Positions 9,100-18,142 of a DNA stretch of 36,886 bases are shown piece after piece; within the stretch, counting starts at the first letter, position 1; each line of letters begins with the position of its first letter. The translations under genes and the position numbers were made by a program. The notes below the pieces were generated by a model, which saw only the letters and a program-made list of their open reading frames with translations, ran no database searches and was not told the origin of the DNA. The DNA is from an uncultured Ruminococcus sp. (GTDB taxonomy: Bacteria; Bacillota; Clostridia; Oscillospirales; Acutalibacteraceae): positions 1 through 36,886 of the forward strand of contig CADBQS010000079.1 of the NCBI GenBank assembly GCA_902796915.1. The letters run 5' to 3'.

Positions 9100-9498
9100 A
9101 TGCAGATTACTGATACGATTGCAGACCTACTTACAAGAATCCGTAATGCGAGTTCTGCAAAGCATGATACAGTAGAAATCCCAGCATCTAACATGAAGAA
9201 ATCAATAGTACAGATTTTGGCAGATGAAGGATATATCAGAAGATTTACAGTAACAGATGATGGAAAACAAGGCGTAATAAAAGTTTTCCTAAAATATGGC
9301 GAAGGCAAGAAGCCTATAATAACAGGACTTCGCAGAGTTTCAAAGCCAGGACTTCGTATATATAGTAATGTTGAAGATATGCCAAAGGTTATGAAAGGCC
9401 TTGGTATAGCAATAATGTCAACATCAAAGGGCGTTATGACTGATCGTCAAGCTCGTAAAGAAAACGTAGGCGGCGAAGTACTCGCATTTGTATGGTAG
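9100..9498 (+). CDS. rpsH: 30S ribosomal protein S8
   Basis: S8 (132 aa) binds the central domain of 16S rRNA and in E. coli represses the spc operon. The sequence opens [14 protein letters not shown] and ends with ISTSKG-like [21 protein letters not shown] features of the RNA-binding C-terminal domain. The ribosome-binding site aaggaggt is about ten bases before the ATG. The stop codon is followed at once by the rplF site aggaggtg. Confidence 0.97.
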   Translation: MQITDTIADLLTRIRNASSAKHDTVEIPASNMKKSIVQILADEGYIRRFTVTDDGKQGVIKVFLKYGEGKKPIITGLRRVSKPGLRIYSNVEDMPKVMKGLGIAIMSTSKGVMTDRQARKENVGGEVLAFVW

Positions 9499-9510
9499 GA
9501 GGTGTAGATA

Positions 9511-10050
9511 TTGTCTAGAATTGGAAGAAAACCTATAAATATTCCCGCTGGAGTTGAAGTTAAATTAGACAACAGCGTAATTACAGTAAAAGGTGCAAAG
9601 GCTACGTTAACACAAAAAATTCATCCTAATATGAAAATAGAAATAAAGGATAACGAAATAAATGTTACAAGGCCAAACGATGAGAAAGAAAACAGAGCCT
9701 TACACGGCTTAACACGTTCTTTAATCGCAAATATGATTGAGGGAGTTACGAATGGCTTCAAGAAAGAGTTGGAAGTAAACGGTGTTGGTTATCGTGTACA
9801 AAAGCAAGGCAAGAATCTTGTAATGAACTTAGGATTCTCTCATCAGGTAATTGTATCTGAGACTGACGATATAAAAATTGAAGTACAAGGTACGAATAAG
9901 ATTACAATTTTAGGGGCAGACAAGCAAAAAGTAGGACAATTCGCAGCAGAAGTAAGAGAGAAACGTCCACCAGAGCCATATAAGGGCAAAGGAATTAAGT
10001 ATGCAGACGAGGTAATCCGTCGTAAAGAAGGAAAAACCGGCAAGAAGTAA
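9511..10050 (+). CDS. rplF: 50S ribosomal protein L6
   Basis: L6 (179 aa) has two similar domains and lies near the factor-binding site. It starts SRIGRKPINIPAGVEV. The second domain carries the conserved VEVNGVGYR-like segment (LEVNGVGYRVQKQG), and the C-terminus has RPPEPYKGKGIKYADEVIRRKEGK. The start is TTG at 9511, 8 bases after aggaggtg; no ATG lies near that would preserve the N-terminus. TTG use recurs in this operon. Confidence 0.98.
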   Translation: MSRIGRKPINIPAGVEVKLDNSVITVKGAKATLTQKIHPNMKIEIKDNEINVTRPNDEKENRALHGLTRSLIANMIEGVTNGFKKELEVNGVGYRVQKQGKNLVMNLGFSHQVIVSETDDIKIEVQGTNKITILGADKQKVGQFAAEVREKRPPEPYKGKGIKYADEVIRRKEGKTGKK

Positions 10051-10068
10051 TTAAGGAGTGAATAACGA

Positions 10069-10428
10069 ATGGTAAACAAGGCAGACAAAAATAAAGCTCG
10101 CCTTAAGCGTCATCAAAGAATACGCAATAAGATTAGCGGTACAGCAGAGCGTCCACGTCTAAATGTTTTCCGTTCCACCAAAAACATCTATGCCCAGTTG
10201 ATAGACGATGTCAAGGGAATTACTCTTGCATCAGCTTCAACGCTGGATAAGGAATTTGATGCTTATGGCGGAAATAAGAAGGCCGCACGTGAAGTTGGTA
10301 AAATGGTAGCAAAACGTGCAGCAGAAAAGGGAATAACAGAAGTAGTATTTGACCGTGGCGGATATATATTCCATGGAAGAGTACAAGAGTTAGCTGAGGG
10401 AGCAAGAGAAGGCGGACTCAAATTCTAA
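10069..10428 (+). CDS. rplR: 50S ribosomal protein L18
   Basis: L18 (119 aa) binds 5S rRNA with L5. The arginine-rich start ([23 protein letters not shown]) is the 5S-binding tail. The core shows [15 protein letters not shown], and the C-terminus [25 protein letters not shown] is diagnostic. The ribosome-binding site aaggagtg lies ahead of the ATG. It is in the conserved rplF-rplR-rpsE order. Confidence 0.98.
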   Translation: MVNKADKNKARLKRHQRIRNKISGTAERPRLNVFRSTKNIYAQLIDDVKGITLASASTLDKEFDAYGGNKKAAREVGKMVAKRAAEKGITEVVFDRGGYIFHGRVQELAEGAREGGLKF

Positions 10429-10447
10429 GAAGAGGAGGGAAATACTT

Positions 10448-10948
10448 TTGGCTAGAATCGATGCATCAGTGTTAGATTTGAAAGAACGCTTAGTAGCAGT
10501 AAATAGGGTATCAAAAACAGTAAAAGGCGGAAGAATATTCAAATTTGCCGCATTAGTAGTTGTTGGAGACGGAAAAGGAACAGTAGGATTTGGAATAGGT
10601 AAGTCAGGAGAAGTTCCTGATGCTATACGCAAGGGAATAGAGGACGCAAAGAAAAATCTTATAAAAGTTTCTTTGAGAGGTTCAACAATACCACACGAAA
10701 TTATTGGAGAATACGGAGCAGGAAGAGTTCTAATGAAACCAGCAGCTCCAGGTACTGGAGTTATAGCAGGCGGACCGGTTCGTGCAGTAGTAGAAGCTGT
10801 TGGAATTAAGGATATCAGAACTAAGGCTCTGCGTTCAAATAATCCATGTAATGTTGTAAGAGCTACGCTTGAGGGCTTGAAAGCTCTTCGTACAGCAGAA
10901 GAAGTAGCTGTAATACGTGGCAAAACTGTAAAAGAAATAATGGGCTAA
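10448..10948 (+). CDS. rpsE: 30S ribosomal protein S5
   Basis: S5 (166 aa) supports decoding accuracy and the mRNA entry channel. The N-terminal double-stranded-RNA-binding-like domain has [19 protein letters not shown], and the second domain has [22 protein letters not shown]. The start is TTG at 10448, behind gaggaggga. The residues around [11 protein letters not shown], the region altered in spectinomycin-resistant strains elsewhere, look standard. Confidence 0.98.
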   Translation: MARIDASVLDLKERLVAVNRVSKTVKGGRIFKFAALVVVGDGKGTVGFGIGKSGEVPDAIRKGIEDAKKNLIKVSLRGSTIPHEIIGEYGAGRVLMKPAAPGTGVIAGGPVRAVVEAVGIKDIRTKALRSNNPCNVVRATLEGLKALRTAEEVAVIRGKTVKEIMG

Positions 10949-10963
10949 GGAGGAGCGTGCAAT

Positions 10964-11143
10964 ATGGCAAACTTAAAAGTAGAATTAGTAAAAAGCTTAA
11001 ATTCTTGCAGAGAAGACCAAGTTGCAACTGCTCGTTCACTTGGTTTACGTAAGATAAATAGTGTAAGTGAGCAACCTGATAACGAGGCAACTCGTGGGAA
11101 GGTAGCAAAAATTTCTCACCTCGTTAAGGTGGAAAAAGCATAA
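10964..11143 (+). CDS. rpmD: 50S ribosomal protein L30
   Basis: L30 (59 aa) is a small 23S-binding protein. Translation from the ATG at 10964 (after aaggaggag) gives [13 protein letters not shown] and later [11 protein letters not shown], both typical of the family, ending HLVKVEKA. The first segment VELVKS followed by a short linker replaces the more usual VTLVKSxIG. It sits between rpsE and rplO as in other Firmicutes. Confidence 0.96.
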   Translation: MANLKVELVKSLNSCREDQVATARSLGLRKINSVSEQPDNEATRGKVAKISHLVKVEKA

Positions 11144-11161
11144 ATAAGGAGGTGCGACTAG

Positions 11162-11602
11162 ATGGAACTTCAAAAACTTAGACCAGCATTTGGAGCAAAG
11201 AAAGAAGCTAAGCGTGTTGGTAGAGGTCATGGATCTGGAAATGGAAAAACGGCTGGAAAAGGGCATAAAGGACAAAATGCTAGGTCCGGCGGTGGAGTAA
11301 GACCAGGCTTTGAAGGCGGACAAATGCCACTTCAAAGAAGAATTCCAAAAAGAGGATTTAATAATATATTTGCTAAGAAAGTAGCAGCAGTGAATGTTTG
11401 TGACTTAGATGTATTCGAAAATGGTGCAACAGTTGGAGCAAATGAGCTTATTGAATCTGGCTTAATAAAAAGAAAGTTTGATAAGATAAAAATTATTGGT
11501 AATGGAGAAATTACTAAGAATTTAACTGTAAAAGCAAATTTATTTTCTAAATCAGCAATGGAAAAAATACAAGCCGCAGGTGGTAAGGCGGAGGTGGTCT
11601 AA
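11162..11602 (+). CDS. rplO: 50S ribosomal protein L15
   Basis: L15 (146 aa) helps organise the 50S core. The N-terminal extension is basic and Gly-rich ([44 protein letters not shown]), as usual. The globular C-terminus ends [12 protein letters not shown]. The ribosome-binding site aaggaggtg lies before the ATG. The stop abuts the secY start with no gap, so secY is probably translated by coupling. Confidence 0.98.
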   Translation: MELQKLRPAFGAKKEAKRVGRGHGSGNGKTAGKGHKGQNARSGGGVRPGFEGGQMPLQRRIPKRGFNNIFAKKVAAVNVCDLDVFENGATVGANELIESGLIKRKFDKIKIIGNGEITKNLTVKANLFSKSAMEKIQAAGGKAEVV

Positions 11603-12928
11603 TTGTTCAAGACCATTAGAAATGCGTGGAAGGTGGAAGACCTTCGCAAAAGATTAATATTTACAATAATGATAATAGTAGTATTCAGAATTGGTTCTGT
11701 AATACCAGTGCCATTCTTGAATGTTGAAGCTTTACAAGGACTTATGGGTAATCTTTCTGAGGGTGGAGCAATGCTTGCTTACTTAGACACACTCTCAGGA
11801 GGAGCCTTTGCTCAAGCAACATTGTTTGCAATGTCCGTTACTCCGTACATTAACTCTTCAATTATAATGCAGCTTTTAACGGTTGCAATTCCGGCTCTCG
11901 AGTCCTTGCAAAAAGAGGGAGAAGAAGGAAGAAAGAAATTAACGGCTATAACAAGGTATGTAACGATTGCATTAGGCTTGTTGCAAGGTACAGCATATTA
12001 CCTGTTTTTAAGAAATAGTAAATATGGCGGAACTTCGATAGTAAGATATACAGAAGGTTCTAGCGGGATTTTTGCGGCCCTTATAATTGTTTTAGTTTTT
12101 ACAGCTGGTACAGCGTTGATGATGTGGTTAGGAGAGCAAATTAATGTTAAAGGCATAGGCAATGGAGTATCTATATTGTTATTTGCGGGTATAGTGTCGA
12201 GAATGCCAGCACTTATAACAAAATTAATCGCATATATCTCTCTAGCTATCGAATCACCACAAGAATTCGGAAAATACTATGCATTTGTGCCGTTATTTGT
12301 TATAATATTCTTGGCGATGATGTGGATTATAGTATTTATGAATGATGCGGAGAGACGTATACCAATTCAATATGCCAAAAGAACAGTAGGAAGAAAGGTT
12401 TATGGAGGACAAAATAGCCATATACCCCTAAAAATTGGGCTATCAGGAGTAATGCCAATTATTTTTGCGAGTTCTATATTGTCAATACCAAGCCTTATGA
12501 ACTTTTTTATGAGTCCTACAGGAATAATGAAAAATATTTTAGATGCGTTTTCAGTTAATGGTTGGCTATATTCAATACTATATTTCTTATTGATTATAAT
12601 GTTTGCATATTTCTATGTAGCAATAACATACAATCCAATAGAAATGGCAAATAATTTGCGCCAAAGTAACGGTACAATACCTGGAATACGTCCCGGTAAG
12701 CCTACGTCAGATTTTTTGGCTAAGGTTCTTTCAAAAGTTACGCTTATTGGAGCATTATTTTTAGCATTTATAGCATTGTTCCCAATTGGTTTTGGTTATG
12801 TTACAGGTATGAGTAACTTATCGTTGGGAGGAACATCTATAATAATTCTAGTGGGTGTAGCATTGGAAACAGTTAAACAAATGGAATCACAAATGATGAT
12901 GCGCCATTATAAAGGATTTTTAGATTAA
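11603..12928 (+). CDS. secY: Protein translocase subunit SecY
   Basis: SecY (441 aa) is the channel of the Sec translocon in the plasma membrane. About ten hydrophobic helices are visible. Conserved features are IGSVIPVP near the first helix, the plug-region AYLDTLSGGAFAQATLFAMSVTPYINSSIIMQLL, the cytosolic loop with ERRIPIQYAKR, and PGIRPGKPT. The start is TTG at 11603, immediately after the rplO stop and behind ggaggtgg. This is the channel through which the signal-peptide Myb protein at 20916 would be expected to leave. Confidence 0.98.
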   Translation: MFKTIRNAWKVEDLRKRLIFTIMIIVVFRIGSVIPVPFLNVEALQGLMGNLSEGGAMLAYLDTLSGGAFAQATLFAMSVTPYINSSIIMQLLTVAIPALESLQKEGEEGRKKLTAITRYVTIALGLLQGTAYYLFLRNSKYGGTSIVRYTEGSSGIFAALIIVLVFTAGTALMMWLGEQINVKGIGNGVSILLFAGIVSRMPALITKLIAYISLAIESPQEFGKYYAFVPLFVIIFLAMMWIIVFMNDAERRIPIQYAKRTVGRKVYGGQNSHIPLKIGLSGVMPIIFASSILSIPSLMNFFMSPTGIMKNILDAFSVNGWLYSILYFLLIIMFAYFYVAITYNPIEMANNLRQSNGTIPGIRPGKPTSDFLAKVLSKVTLIGALFLAFIALFPIGFGYVTGMSNLSLGGTSIIILVGVALETVKQMESQMMMRHYKGFLD

Positions 12929-12986
12929 TTTAATAAATTTCTGGTATTGCAAACCGAGAAAATAGAGAAAAGGAGTTTGATTGGTT

Positions 12987-13619
12987 ATGAATATAATACT
13001 TCTTGGAGCGCCTGGAGCAGGAAAGGGTACACAAGCAGAAATTATATGTGACAAACTACAAATTCCGACGGTTTCTACAGGAAACATTATTCGAGAAGCG
13101 CTGAAAAGCGGTACAGATATGGGAAAGAAGGCGAAATCCTTTGTAGATAAAGGTAAGCTAGTACCTGATGAAGTCGTTATAGGAATTGTGAAAGAAAGAA
13201 TAAAGAAAGATGACTGTAAGGCTGGCTTTATTTTAGACGGATTCCCAAGAACCATATCTCAAGCTGAGGCTCTGGACGATATGGGAGTAAGTATCGACAG
13301 GGTAGTTGACATAGAAGTTGATGACCAAGAGATACTTAAAAGAATGTCTGGACGCCGTGTCTGTGAAAAATGCGGAGCTAGCTATAATATAAATAGTAAG
13401 AAGCCTAAAGTAGAAGGCGTTTGCGATAGATGTGCAGGCACCCTTGTTCAGCGTATGGATGACAGTTTAGACACAGTTAAAGAGCGTTTAAGTGTTTATC
13501 ATGAACAAACGAAGCCTCTGAAAGGTTATTATGAAGCTCAAGGAAAGCTAGTAACAGTAGATGGACAGCAAGAGCTTAGCAAAATTACAGATGATATAAT
13601 AAGAGAAATAGAGGCGTAA
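12987..13619 (+). CDS. adk: Adenylate kinase, zinc-LID type
   Basis: Adenylate kinase (210 aa) interconverts ATP + AMP and 2 ADP. The P-loop GAPGAGKGT occupies residues 7-15, and DGFPRT lies near residue 84. The LID domain carries CEKC and CDRC pairs around residues 130-150, the four-cysteine zinc site of Gram-positive enzymes. I take the ATG at 12987 (MNIILLG) as start; a TTG at 12981 is closer to the aggag at 12971-12975 and would add two residues. It lies between secY and map, as in most Firmicutes. Confidence 0.97.
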   Translation: MNIILLGAPGAGKGTQAEIICDKLQIPTVSTGNIIREALKSGTDMGKKAKSFVDKGKLVPDEVVIGIVKERIKKDDCKAGFILDGFPRTISQAEALDDMGVSIDRVVDIEVDDQEILKRMSGRRVCEKCGASYNINSKKPKVEGVCDRCAGTLVQRMDDSLDTVKERLSVYHEQTKPLKGYYEAQGKLVTVDGQQELSKITDDIIREIEA

Positions 13620-13625
13620 TTATTT

Positions 13626-14393
13626 ATGATTATTGTGAAGACACTGCGAGAAATTGAATTAATGAAGGAAGCAGGAAAAGTTTCATCAAGAGCGTTGAAG
13701 TTGGCGGGTGAATCAATAGAACCAGGTATAACTACGGCGGAAATTGATGAAATAGTTCGTAAATATATAGAAAGCCATGGTGCTAAGCCGTCGTTTTTGG
13801 GATATGGCGGATTTCCTGCAAGTGCATGTGTGTCTGTGAATAATGTGGTTATCCATGGCATACCTAGTAAGAAGTGTGTTGTCAAGGACGGCGATATCGT
13901 AAGTATAGACGTTGGAGCCTATTTGGGAGGATTCCATGCAGATAATGCATGGACGTTCCCTTGTGGGACGATAAGTAAAGAGGCGCAAATGCTTTTAGAT
14001 GCTACGAAAGAAAGCCTTTATGAGGGCATAAAAGCAGCGAAAATCGGTGCGAGAGTCGGCGATATAGGCAACGCAGTTCAACAGTATGTTGAATCACGTG
14101 GTTACTCGGTGGTACGAGATTTTGTTGGCCATGGAGTAGGTGCGCAGTTACATGAGGAGCCTAGTGTACCGAACTATGGGACACATGGTAGGGGAGTGAG
14201 ACTCTGTAAGGGAATGACGATAGCAATAGAACCGATGATAAATTTAGGTGGATATGAAGTACAGGTTCTGGATGATGATTGGACTACCGTTACGAAAGAT
14301 GGAAAGTTATCAGCACATTTCGAGCATAGCATAGCAATTACGGAAGATGGCCCTCTGATTTTAACAGATTATGGACCTGAATCTAATAAGTAA
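13626..14393 (+). CDS. map: Methionine aminopeptidase, type I
   Basis: MetAP (255 aa) removes the initiator Met from new proteins in the cytosol. Metal ligands match the family: His77 in VVIHGIP, Asp95 in SIDVGA, Asp106 in FHADNAWTF, a His in GHGVG near 169, and Glu in AIEPM near 202, with a final Glu near 233. It lies 6 bases after adk. No good site is visible between the genes (taattatttATG), so coupling with adk is likely. Downstream it is followed by an orphan gene rather than directly by the KOW gene. Confidence 0.97.
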   Translation: MIIVKTLREIELMKEAGKVSSRALKLAGESIEPGITTAEIDEIVRKYIESHGAKPSFLGYGGFPASACVSVNNVVIHGIPSKKCVVKDGDIVSIDVGAYLGGFHADNAWTFPCGTISKEAQMLLDATKESLYEGIKAAKIGARVGDIGNAVQQYVESRGYSVVRDFVGHGVGAQLHEEPSVPNYGTHGRGVRLCKGMTIAIEPMINLGGYEVQVLDDDWTTVTKDGKLSAHFEHSIAITEDGPLILTDYGPESNK

Positions 14394-14410
14394 ATAAAAG
14401 AGAATTAGAC

Positions 14411-14698
14411 ATGGAAAATAAGGACATCAATAACTGTGAAACAAAAGATAATATTAAAGAAATAGATGAATTAGACTTAGAGAAAGTCAATGCTGGCAGT
14501 GATGGCAATAGTGGAAGCAGTCGGGCTTGTCGTTTGTGTGGTTTCAGGTTGGAGGCTATGAGGATGTCTGGCGGATTATGTCAAAATTATAATCAGAAAG
14601 CAAAAACTTGTAGAGTATGTGGAATAAGATATCTTGGAAGCAATAGGACTGGAATGTGCAGTAAATGTGCTAAAAAATATTGGGATAATATTTTTTAG
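14411..14698 (+). CDS. Small double zinc-ribbon protein with leader-like N-terminus
   Basis: I do not recognise this 95-residue protein. Residues 1-29 resemble a bacteriocin-type leader: acidic, with an IDELDLEKVNAG end like the EL-xxV-xGG pattern, although the last pair is Ala-Gly rather than Gly-Gly. Residues 40-95 hold two related zinc-ribbon units: CRLC (40-43) with Cys57, and CRVC (67-70) with CSKC (83-86). The first unit lacks its fourth cysteine (CQNY). The ribosome-binding site is weak (agag). It interrupts the conserved map-KOW-infA order on the same strand and would be co-transcribed. Export by a double-glycine peptidase transporter is possible but unproven; a cytosolic RNA- or protein-binding role is the alternative. 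Confidence 0.75.
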   Translation: MENKDINNCETKDNIKEIDELDLEKVNAGSDGNSGSSRACRLCGFRLEAMRMSGGLCQNYNQKAKTCRVCGIRYLGSNRTGMCSKCAKKYWDNIF

Positions 14699-14739
14699 GT
14701 TTAGGGTAAGTAAATGTATAGTGAAAAGGGATTTTTTAG

Positions 14740-14988
14740 ATGGTAGAAGCTAAAAAAGGGACAGTTGTAATATCGCTTGCGGGCCATGATAAGGGCGATT
14801 TTCAAGTAGTAATAAATTGCTATGATGGGTATGTTGAAGTTTGTGATGGAAAATATAGGCCATTAGAACGTGTAAAACGAAAAAATTTGAAACATGTAAA
14901 AGTAACAAACAATGAAATTTCTGAAAAGAATATGTTAACTAATAAATTAATTAGAAAATCATTAAAGTCATTTTCTAAAAACATTTAA
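14740..14988 (+). CDS. KOW-domain RNA-binding protein (L14e-like)
   Basis: This 82-residue protein resembles the small KOW/L14e-like proteins that Clostridia and relatives encode between map and infA. The N-terminal part (KKGTVVISLAGHDKGDFQVVI, then ERVKRKNLKHV) fits the beta-barrel KOW fold of that family. The C-terminal 25 residues are basic and probably unstructured. The family's exact role is unclear; ribosome association is assumed from the gene context. The ribosome-binding site is poor (aaaaggg followed by a long spacer). Confidence 0.8.
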   Translation: MVEAKKGTVVISLAGHDKGDFQVVINCYDGYVEVCDGKYRPLERVKRKNLKHVKVTNNEISEKNMLTNKLIRKSLKSFSKNI

Positions 14989-15018
14989 AATTGGACAAAA
15001 TTAAGAGGGGGTATGGTT

Positions 15019-15429
15019 TTGTCAAAATATGATGTTATTGAACTTGAGGGTAAGGTTGTTGAAGTATTACCTAATGCAATGTTCAAGGTAGAGCTACCTA
15101 ATGGGAAAATTATATTAGCACATATATCCGGTAAATTGAGGATGAATTTTATAAAAATTTTATTAGGTGATATTGTTACCGTAGAAATGTCGCCTTATGA
15201 TTTGACCCGAGGCAGAATTACATGGCGCGCTAAAAATGGCAAGGAAAGCCAAGCGAATGTTAACGATAATGTTAATAATCAAGGAGAAAGTCAAGCAAAT
15301 ACTCAAAATAATTTGGATAACTTTAATAATCAAAAAGAAATCCAGAATAATATTCAAAATGATTTTAACAATCAAAAAGGAAATCAAATGAATAATCGGA
15401 ATGGCTTTAACAATAAAAAAAGCAAGTAA
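15019..15429 (+). CDS. infA: Translation initiation factor IF-1 with Asn/Gln-rich tail
   Basis: IF-1 binds the 30S A site during initiation. Residues 1-72 are a complete, standard IF-1 OB fold ([37 protein letters not shown]). I choose the TTG at 15019 ([11 protein letters not shown]), 7 bases from the agaggggg site; the ATG at 15013 is too close. IF-1 is normally about 72 residues and ends here, but this reading frame continues for 64 more residues in which half are Asn or Gln. The tail shows a degenerate 14-residue repeat starting FNNQK, FNNQK and FNNKK. No frameshift is needed. The tail may be disordered or aggregation-prone; its function is unknown. Confidence 0.95.
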   Translation: MSKYDVIELEGKVVEVLPNAMFKVELPNGKIILAHISGKLRMNFIKILLGDIVTVEMSPYDLTRGRITWRAKNGKESQANVNDNVNNQGESQANTQNNLDNFNNQKEIQNNIQNDFNNQKGNQMNNRNGFNNKKSK

Positions 15430-15471
15430 TGTACAGTTAAAATTAATAAAAAAATAAGGAGGCGTTTTGAG

Positions 15472-15585
15472 ATGAAAGTTAGACCTTCTGTAAAAAAAAT
15501 ATGTGATAAATGTAAAGTTATAAGACGTAAAGGAAAAATTATGGTGATATGTGAAAATCCAAAACATAAGCAACGCCAAGGTTAA
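15472..15585 (+). CDS. rpmJ: 50S ribosomal protein L36
   Basis: L36 (37 aa) is the smallest 50S protein. Translation from the ATG at 15472, behind aaggaggc, gives [19 protein letters not shown] and ends KHKQRQG. The zinc ligands Cys11, Cys14, Cys27 and a His near residue 32 are all present, so this is the zinc-binding form. It lies between infA and rpsM as expected. Confidence 0.97.
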   Translation: MKVRPSVKKICDKCKVIRRKGKIMVICENPKHKQRQG

Positions 15586-15631
15586 AAATTATTTTTATTG
15601 AATTACAAAATTTTTGGAGGTGCAACTTTGA

Positions 15632-16000
15632 ATGGCACGTATATCAGGAGTTGACTTGCCAAGAGATAAGAGGGTTGAAATAGGGCTTACTTATATCTTT
15701 GGTATAGGAAGAAAAACAGCAAAGGACATAATAGCAGCAACACAAGTAAATCCCGACACTAGAGTAAGAGATTTAACAGAAGATGATGTGGCAAAATTAA
15801 GGGAATATATAGAACATAATTGCCGCGTAGAGGGAGATTTACGCAGAGATATAGCATTCGACATAAAAAGATTAATAGAAATTGGATGCTATAGAGGAAT
15901 TCGTCATAGAAAAGGCTTGCCTGTAAGAGGACAACGTTCTAAGACAAATGCAAGAACAAGAAAAGGACCTAAGAAAACAATAGCAAACAAGAAAAAATAA
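15632..16000 (+). CDS. rpsM: 30S ribosomal protein S13
   Basis: S13 (122 aa) makes head bridges to the 50S subunit and contacts P-site tRNA. It begins [25 protein letters not shown]. The C-terminal [28 protein letters not shown] is diagnostic. The ribosome-binding site tggaggtg lies about a dozen bases before the ATG. It opens the alpha portion: rpsM-rpsK-rpsD-rpoA-rplQ. Confidence 0.98.
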   Translation: MARISGVDLPRDKRVEIGLTYIFGIGRKTAKDIIAATQVNPDTRVRDLTEDDVAKLREYIEHNCRVEGDLRRDIAFDIKRLIEIGCYRGIRHRKGLPVRGQRSKTNARTRKGPKKTIANKKK

Positions 16001-16020
16001 CATAGAGGAGGAAACAGCTA

Positions 16021-16425
16021 ATGGCAGCACAAGTTGGCGGCAAAAAAGCAACGGTTCGTAGACGTCGTGAACGCAAAAATATAGAACGCGGTGCAGCACA
16101 TATTCAGTCAACATTTAACAATACAATAGTTACAATATCAGATGTACAAGGAAATGCAGTATCGTGGGCAAGTGCAGGCGGATTGGGCTTCAGAGGTTCA
16201 AGAAAATCTACGCCGTTTGCAGCTCAGACAGCAGCAGATACCGCAGCAAAAGTAGCTATTGAACATGGAATGAAATTCATAGAGGTATACGTAAAGGGCC
16301 CAGGTTCAGGACGCGAGGCAGCAATACGTGCGTTACAAGCAGCAGGATTAGAAGTAACAATGATAAAGGACGTTACTCCAATTCCGCATAATGGATGCCG
16401 TCCTCCAAAGAGAAGACGTGTTTAG
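16021..16425 (+). CDS. rpsK: 30S ribosomal protein S11
   Basis: S11 (134 aa) forms the platform of the 30S subunit near the E site. Family segments are [51 protein letters not shown] and the C-terminal [18 protein letters not shown]. The ATG follows gaggaggaaacagcta. The gene is of normal length and in normal context. Confidence 0.98.
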   Translation: MAAQVGGKKATVRRRRERKNIERGAAHIQSTFNNTIVTISDVQGNAVSWASAGGLGFRGSRKSTPFAAQTAADTAAKVAIEHGMKFIEVYVKGPGSGREAAIRALQAAGLEVTMIKDVTPIPHNGCRPPKRRRV

Positions 16426-16460
16426 TGTTAAGAGTAAATTAGGAGGTGTAATTTAGAAAT

Positions 16461-17090
16461 ATGGCAAGATATACAAATGCAGTTTGCAGACTATGCCGCA
16501 GAGAGGGACAAAAACTTTTCTTAAAAGGTGATAGATGTTATACAGGAAAATGTTCGGTAGCAAAGAGGACTTATGCACCTGGACAACATGGACAGGGACG
16601 TAAGAAAATATCTGAATATGGTTTACAATTAAGAGCAAAGCAAAAAACAAAGCGTTACTATGGTGTACTTGAAGGCCAATTTAGGCATTATTACGAATTA
16701 GCTGAAAAGGTAAAAGAAGGTAAAACAGGTGAAAATTTACTTGCAATCTTAGAATCAAGGCTAGATAACGTAATATACCGTCTAGGTTGGGCAGGTTCAA
16801 GAGCTGAAGCCAGACAATTAGTTGTTCATGGTCATTTCCTAATTAATGGAAAAAGAGTTGATATTCCATCATACTTGACAAGAGTAGGAGAAGAATTATC
16901 AATATGCGAAAAAAGCCGTAGCAGCAATAAATTTAAAAATGTACTTGAATCAAATGCTTCTCGTCCAGTACCAAAGTGGTTGGAAAAAAGTGCAGAAGCA
17001 ACTGAAGCAAAAGTTTCTGGTGTGCCAGCACGCGAGGATATTGATCTTGAGGTTGAAGAAACGCTTATCGTTGAGTTGTACTCTAAATAA
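16461..17090 (+). CDS. rpsD: 30S ribosomal protein S4, zinc-cysteine form
   Basis: S4 (209 aa) starts 30S assembly and in E. coli represses the alpha operon. Cys9, Cys12, Cys26 and Cys31 (CRLC then CYTGKC) form the N-terminal zinc site of the cysteine-containing S4 type. The S4 RNA-binding fold is seen in [29 protein letters not shown]. The ribosome-binding site is aggaggtg. A perfect hairpin lies between this gene and rpoA. Confidence 0.98.
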   Translation: MARYTNAVCRLCRREGQKLFLKGDRCYTGKCSVAKRTYAPGQHGQGRKKISEYGLQLRAKQKTKRYYGVLEGQFRHYYELAEKVKEGKTGENLLAILESRLDNVIYRLGWAGSRAEARQLVVHGHFLINGKRVDIPSYLTRVGEELSICEKSRSSNKFKNVLESNASRPVPKWLEKSAEATEAKVSGVPAREDIDLEVEETLIVELYSK

Positions 17091-17117
17091 TGTCTTGAAT
17101 GTAGCTTGATGGACATT

Positions 17118-17139
17118 AGAGAAGATAAGCATCTTCTCT
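17118..17139 (+). promoter_or_regulatory. Perfect 9-bp hairpin between rpsD and rpoA
   Basis: AGAGAAGAT (17118-17126) and ATCTTCTCT (17131-17139) pair perfectly around a 4-base loop, 11 bases before the rpoA site ggagg at 17151-17155. No U-run follows, so it is not an intrinsic terminator. It could be a processing or protein-binding site that sets the balance between rpsD and rpoA; this is inference. Confidence 0.6.
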
Positions 17140-17160
17140 TGAAGAGTTGAGGAGGATTTG

Positions 17161-18114
17161 ATGATAGAGATAGAAAGACCAAAGATTAGTACAGAGGAAT
17201 TATCTGAAGATGGTACTTATGGTAAATTTGTTGTAGAGCCTCTCGAAAGAGGATTTGGTAATACATTAGGAAACAGCTTGAGAAGGATACTGTTGTCATC
17301 ATTACCGGGAGTTGCAGCAAAATCAATAAAAATTGATGGTGTTATGCATGAGTTTTCAACTGTACCTGGAGTAAAAGAAGACGTTACAGAAATAGTACTT
17401 AACGTGAAAAATCTTATAGCTAAACTTAATTGCGACGGTCCAAAAACTGTTGAAATAGATGCCGAGGGTGAATGTGAAGTAACAGCTGGAATGATTAAGC
17501 ATGACAGTGATGTTGAGATAATAAATCCTGATTTGCATATAGCAAGCTTAGGCGAAAAAGCTAAACTCAGAATGGAAATAGTCCTTGATAAGGGTAGAGG
17601 ATATGTATCTGCAGAGAGAAATAGGGCTATGATGACAGAAGAAATTATAGGGGTATTACCAATAGATTCAATATATACGCCTGTACTTAAGGTGAATTAC
17701 AACGTTGAAAATACTCGTGTTGGACAAATTACAGACTACGATAAATTATCATTAGAAGTATGGACTAACGGAGTATTAATGGTTGAAGATGCAGTGTCTA
17801 TGGCGTCAAAAGTACTAATAGAGCATTTAAATTTATTCTTAGGCTTATCTGAACAAGGAAGCGAAATGAATGTTATGGTTGAGAAAAAACAACCTAGCTT
17901 AGTAGATTCTATGGATGTAACGATAGACGAATTAGATTTATCGGTTAGATCATATAATTGCTTGAAAAGAGCAGGAATAAATAGCATATCAGATTTAACT
18001 AACATGACAGAAGAAGATATGATGAAAGTTCGGAATTTAGGGCGTAAGTCTTTAGATGAAGTAATAGCGAAGTTACATTCGATGGGACTTGATTTAAGTG
18101 CCCCGAATGAATGA
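17161..18114 (+). CDS. rpoA: DNA-directed RNA polymerase alpha subunit
   Basis: The alpha subunit (317 aa) dimerises to start RNA polymerase assembly, and its C-terminal domain contacts UP elements and activators. The N-terminal domain has [18 protein letters not shown], and the C-terminal domain has [19 protein letters not shown] and [16 protein letters not shown] use the ATG at 17161, 5 bases after ggagg; the TTG one codon earlier is too close to the site. It sits between rpsD and rplQ as usual. Confidence 0.98.
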   Translation: MIEIERPKISTEELSEDGTYGKFVVEPLERGFGNTLGNSLRRILLSSLPGVAAKSIKIDGVMHEFSTVPGVKEDVTEIVLNVKNLIAKLNCDGPKTVEIDAEGECEVTAGMIKHDSDVEIINPDLHIASLGEKAKLRMEIVLDKGRGYVSAERNRAMMTEEIIGVLPIDSIYTPVLKVNYNVENTRVGQITDYDKLSLEVWTNGVLMVEDAVSMASKVLIEHLNLFLGLSEQGSEMNVMVEKKQPSLVDSMDVTIDELDLSVRSYNCLKRAGINSISDLTNMTEEDMMKVRNLGRKSLDEVIAKLHSMGLDLSAPNE

Positions 18115-18142
18115 TATATAAAATTGTAAAGGAGTGAAAACG

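Noticed and set aside
10390-10923. A long - strand open frame opposite rpsE
   Set aside because: It is a shadow of rpsE codons with no motif or ribosome-binding site, while rpsE is complete.
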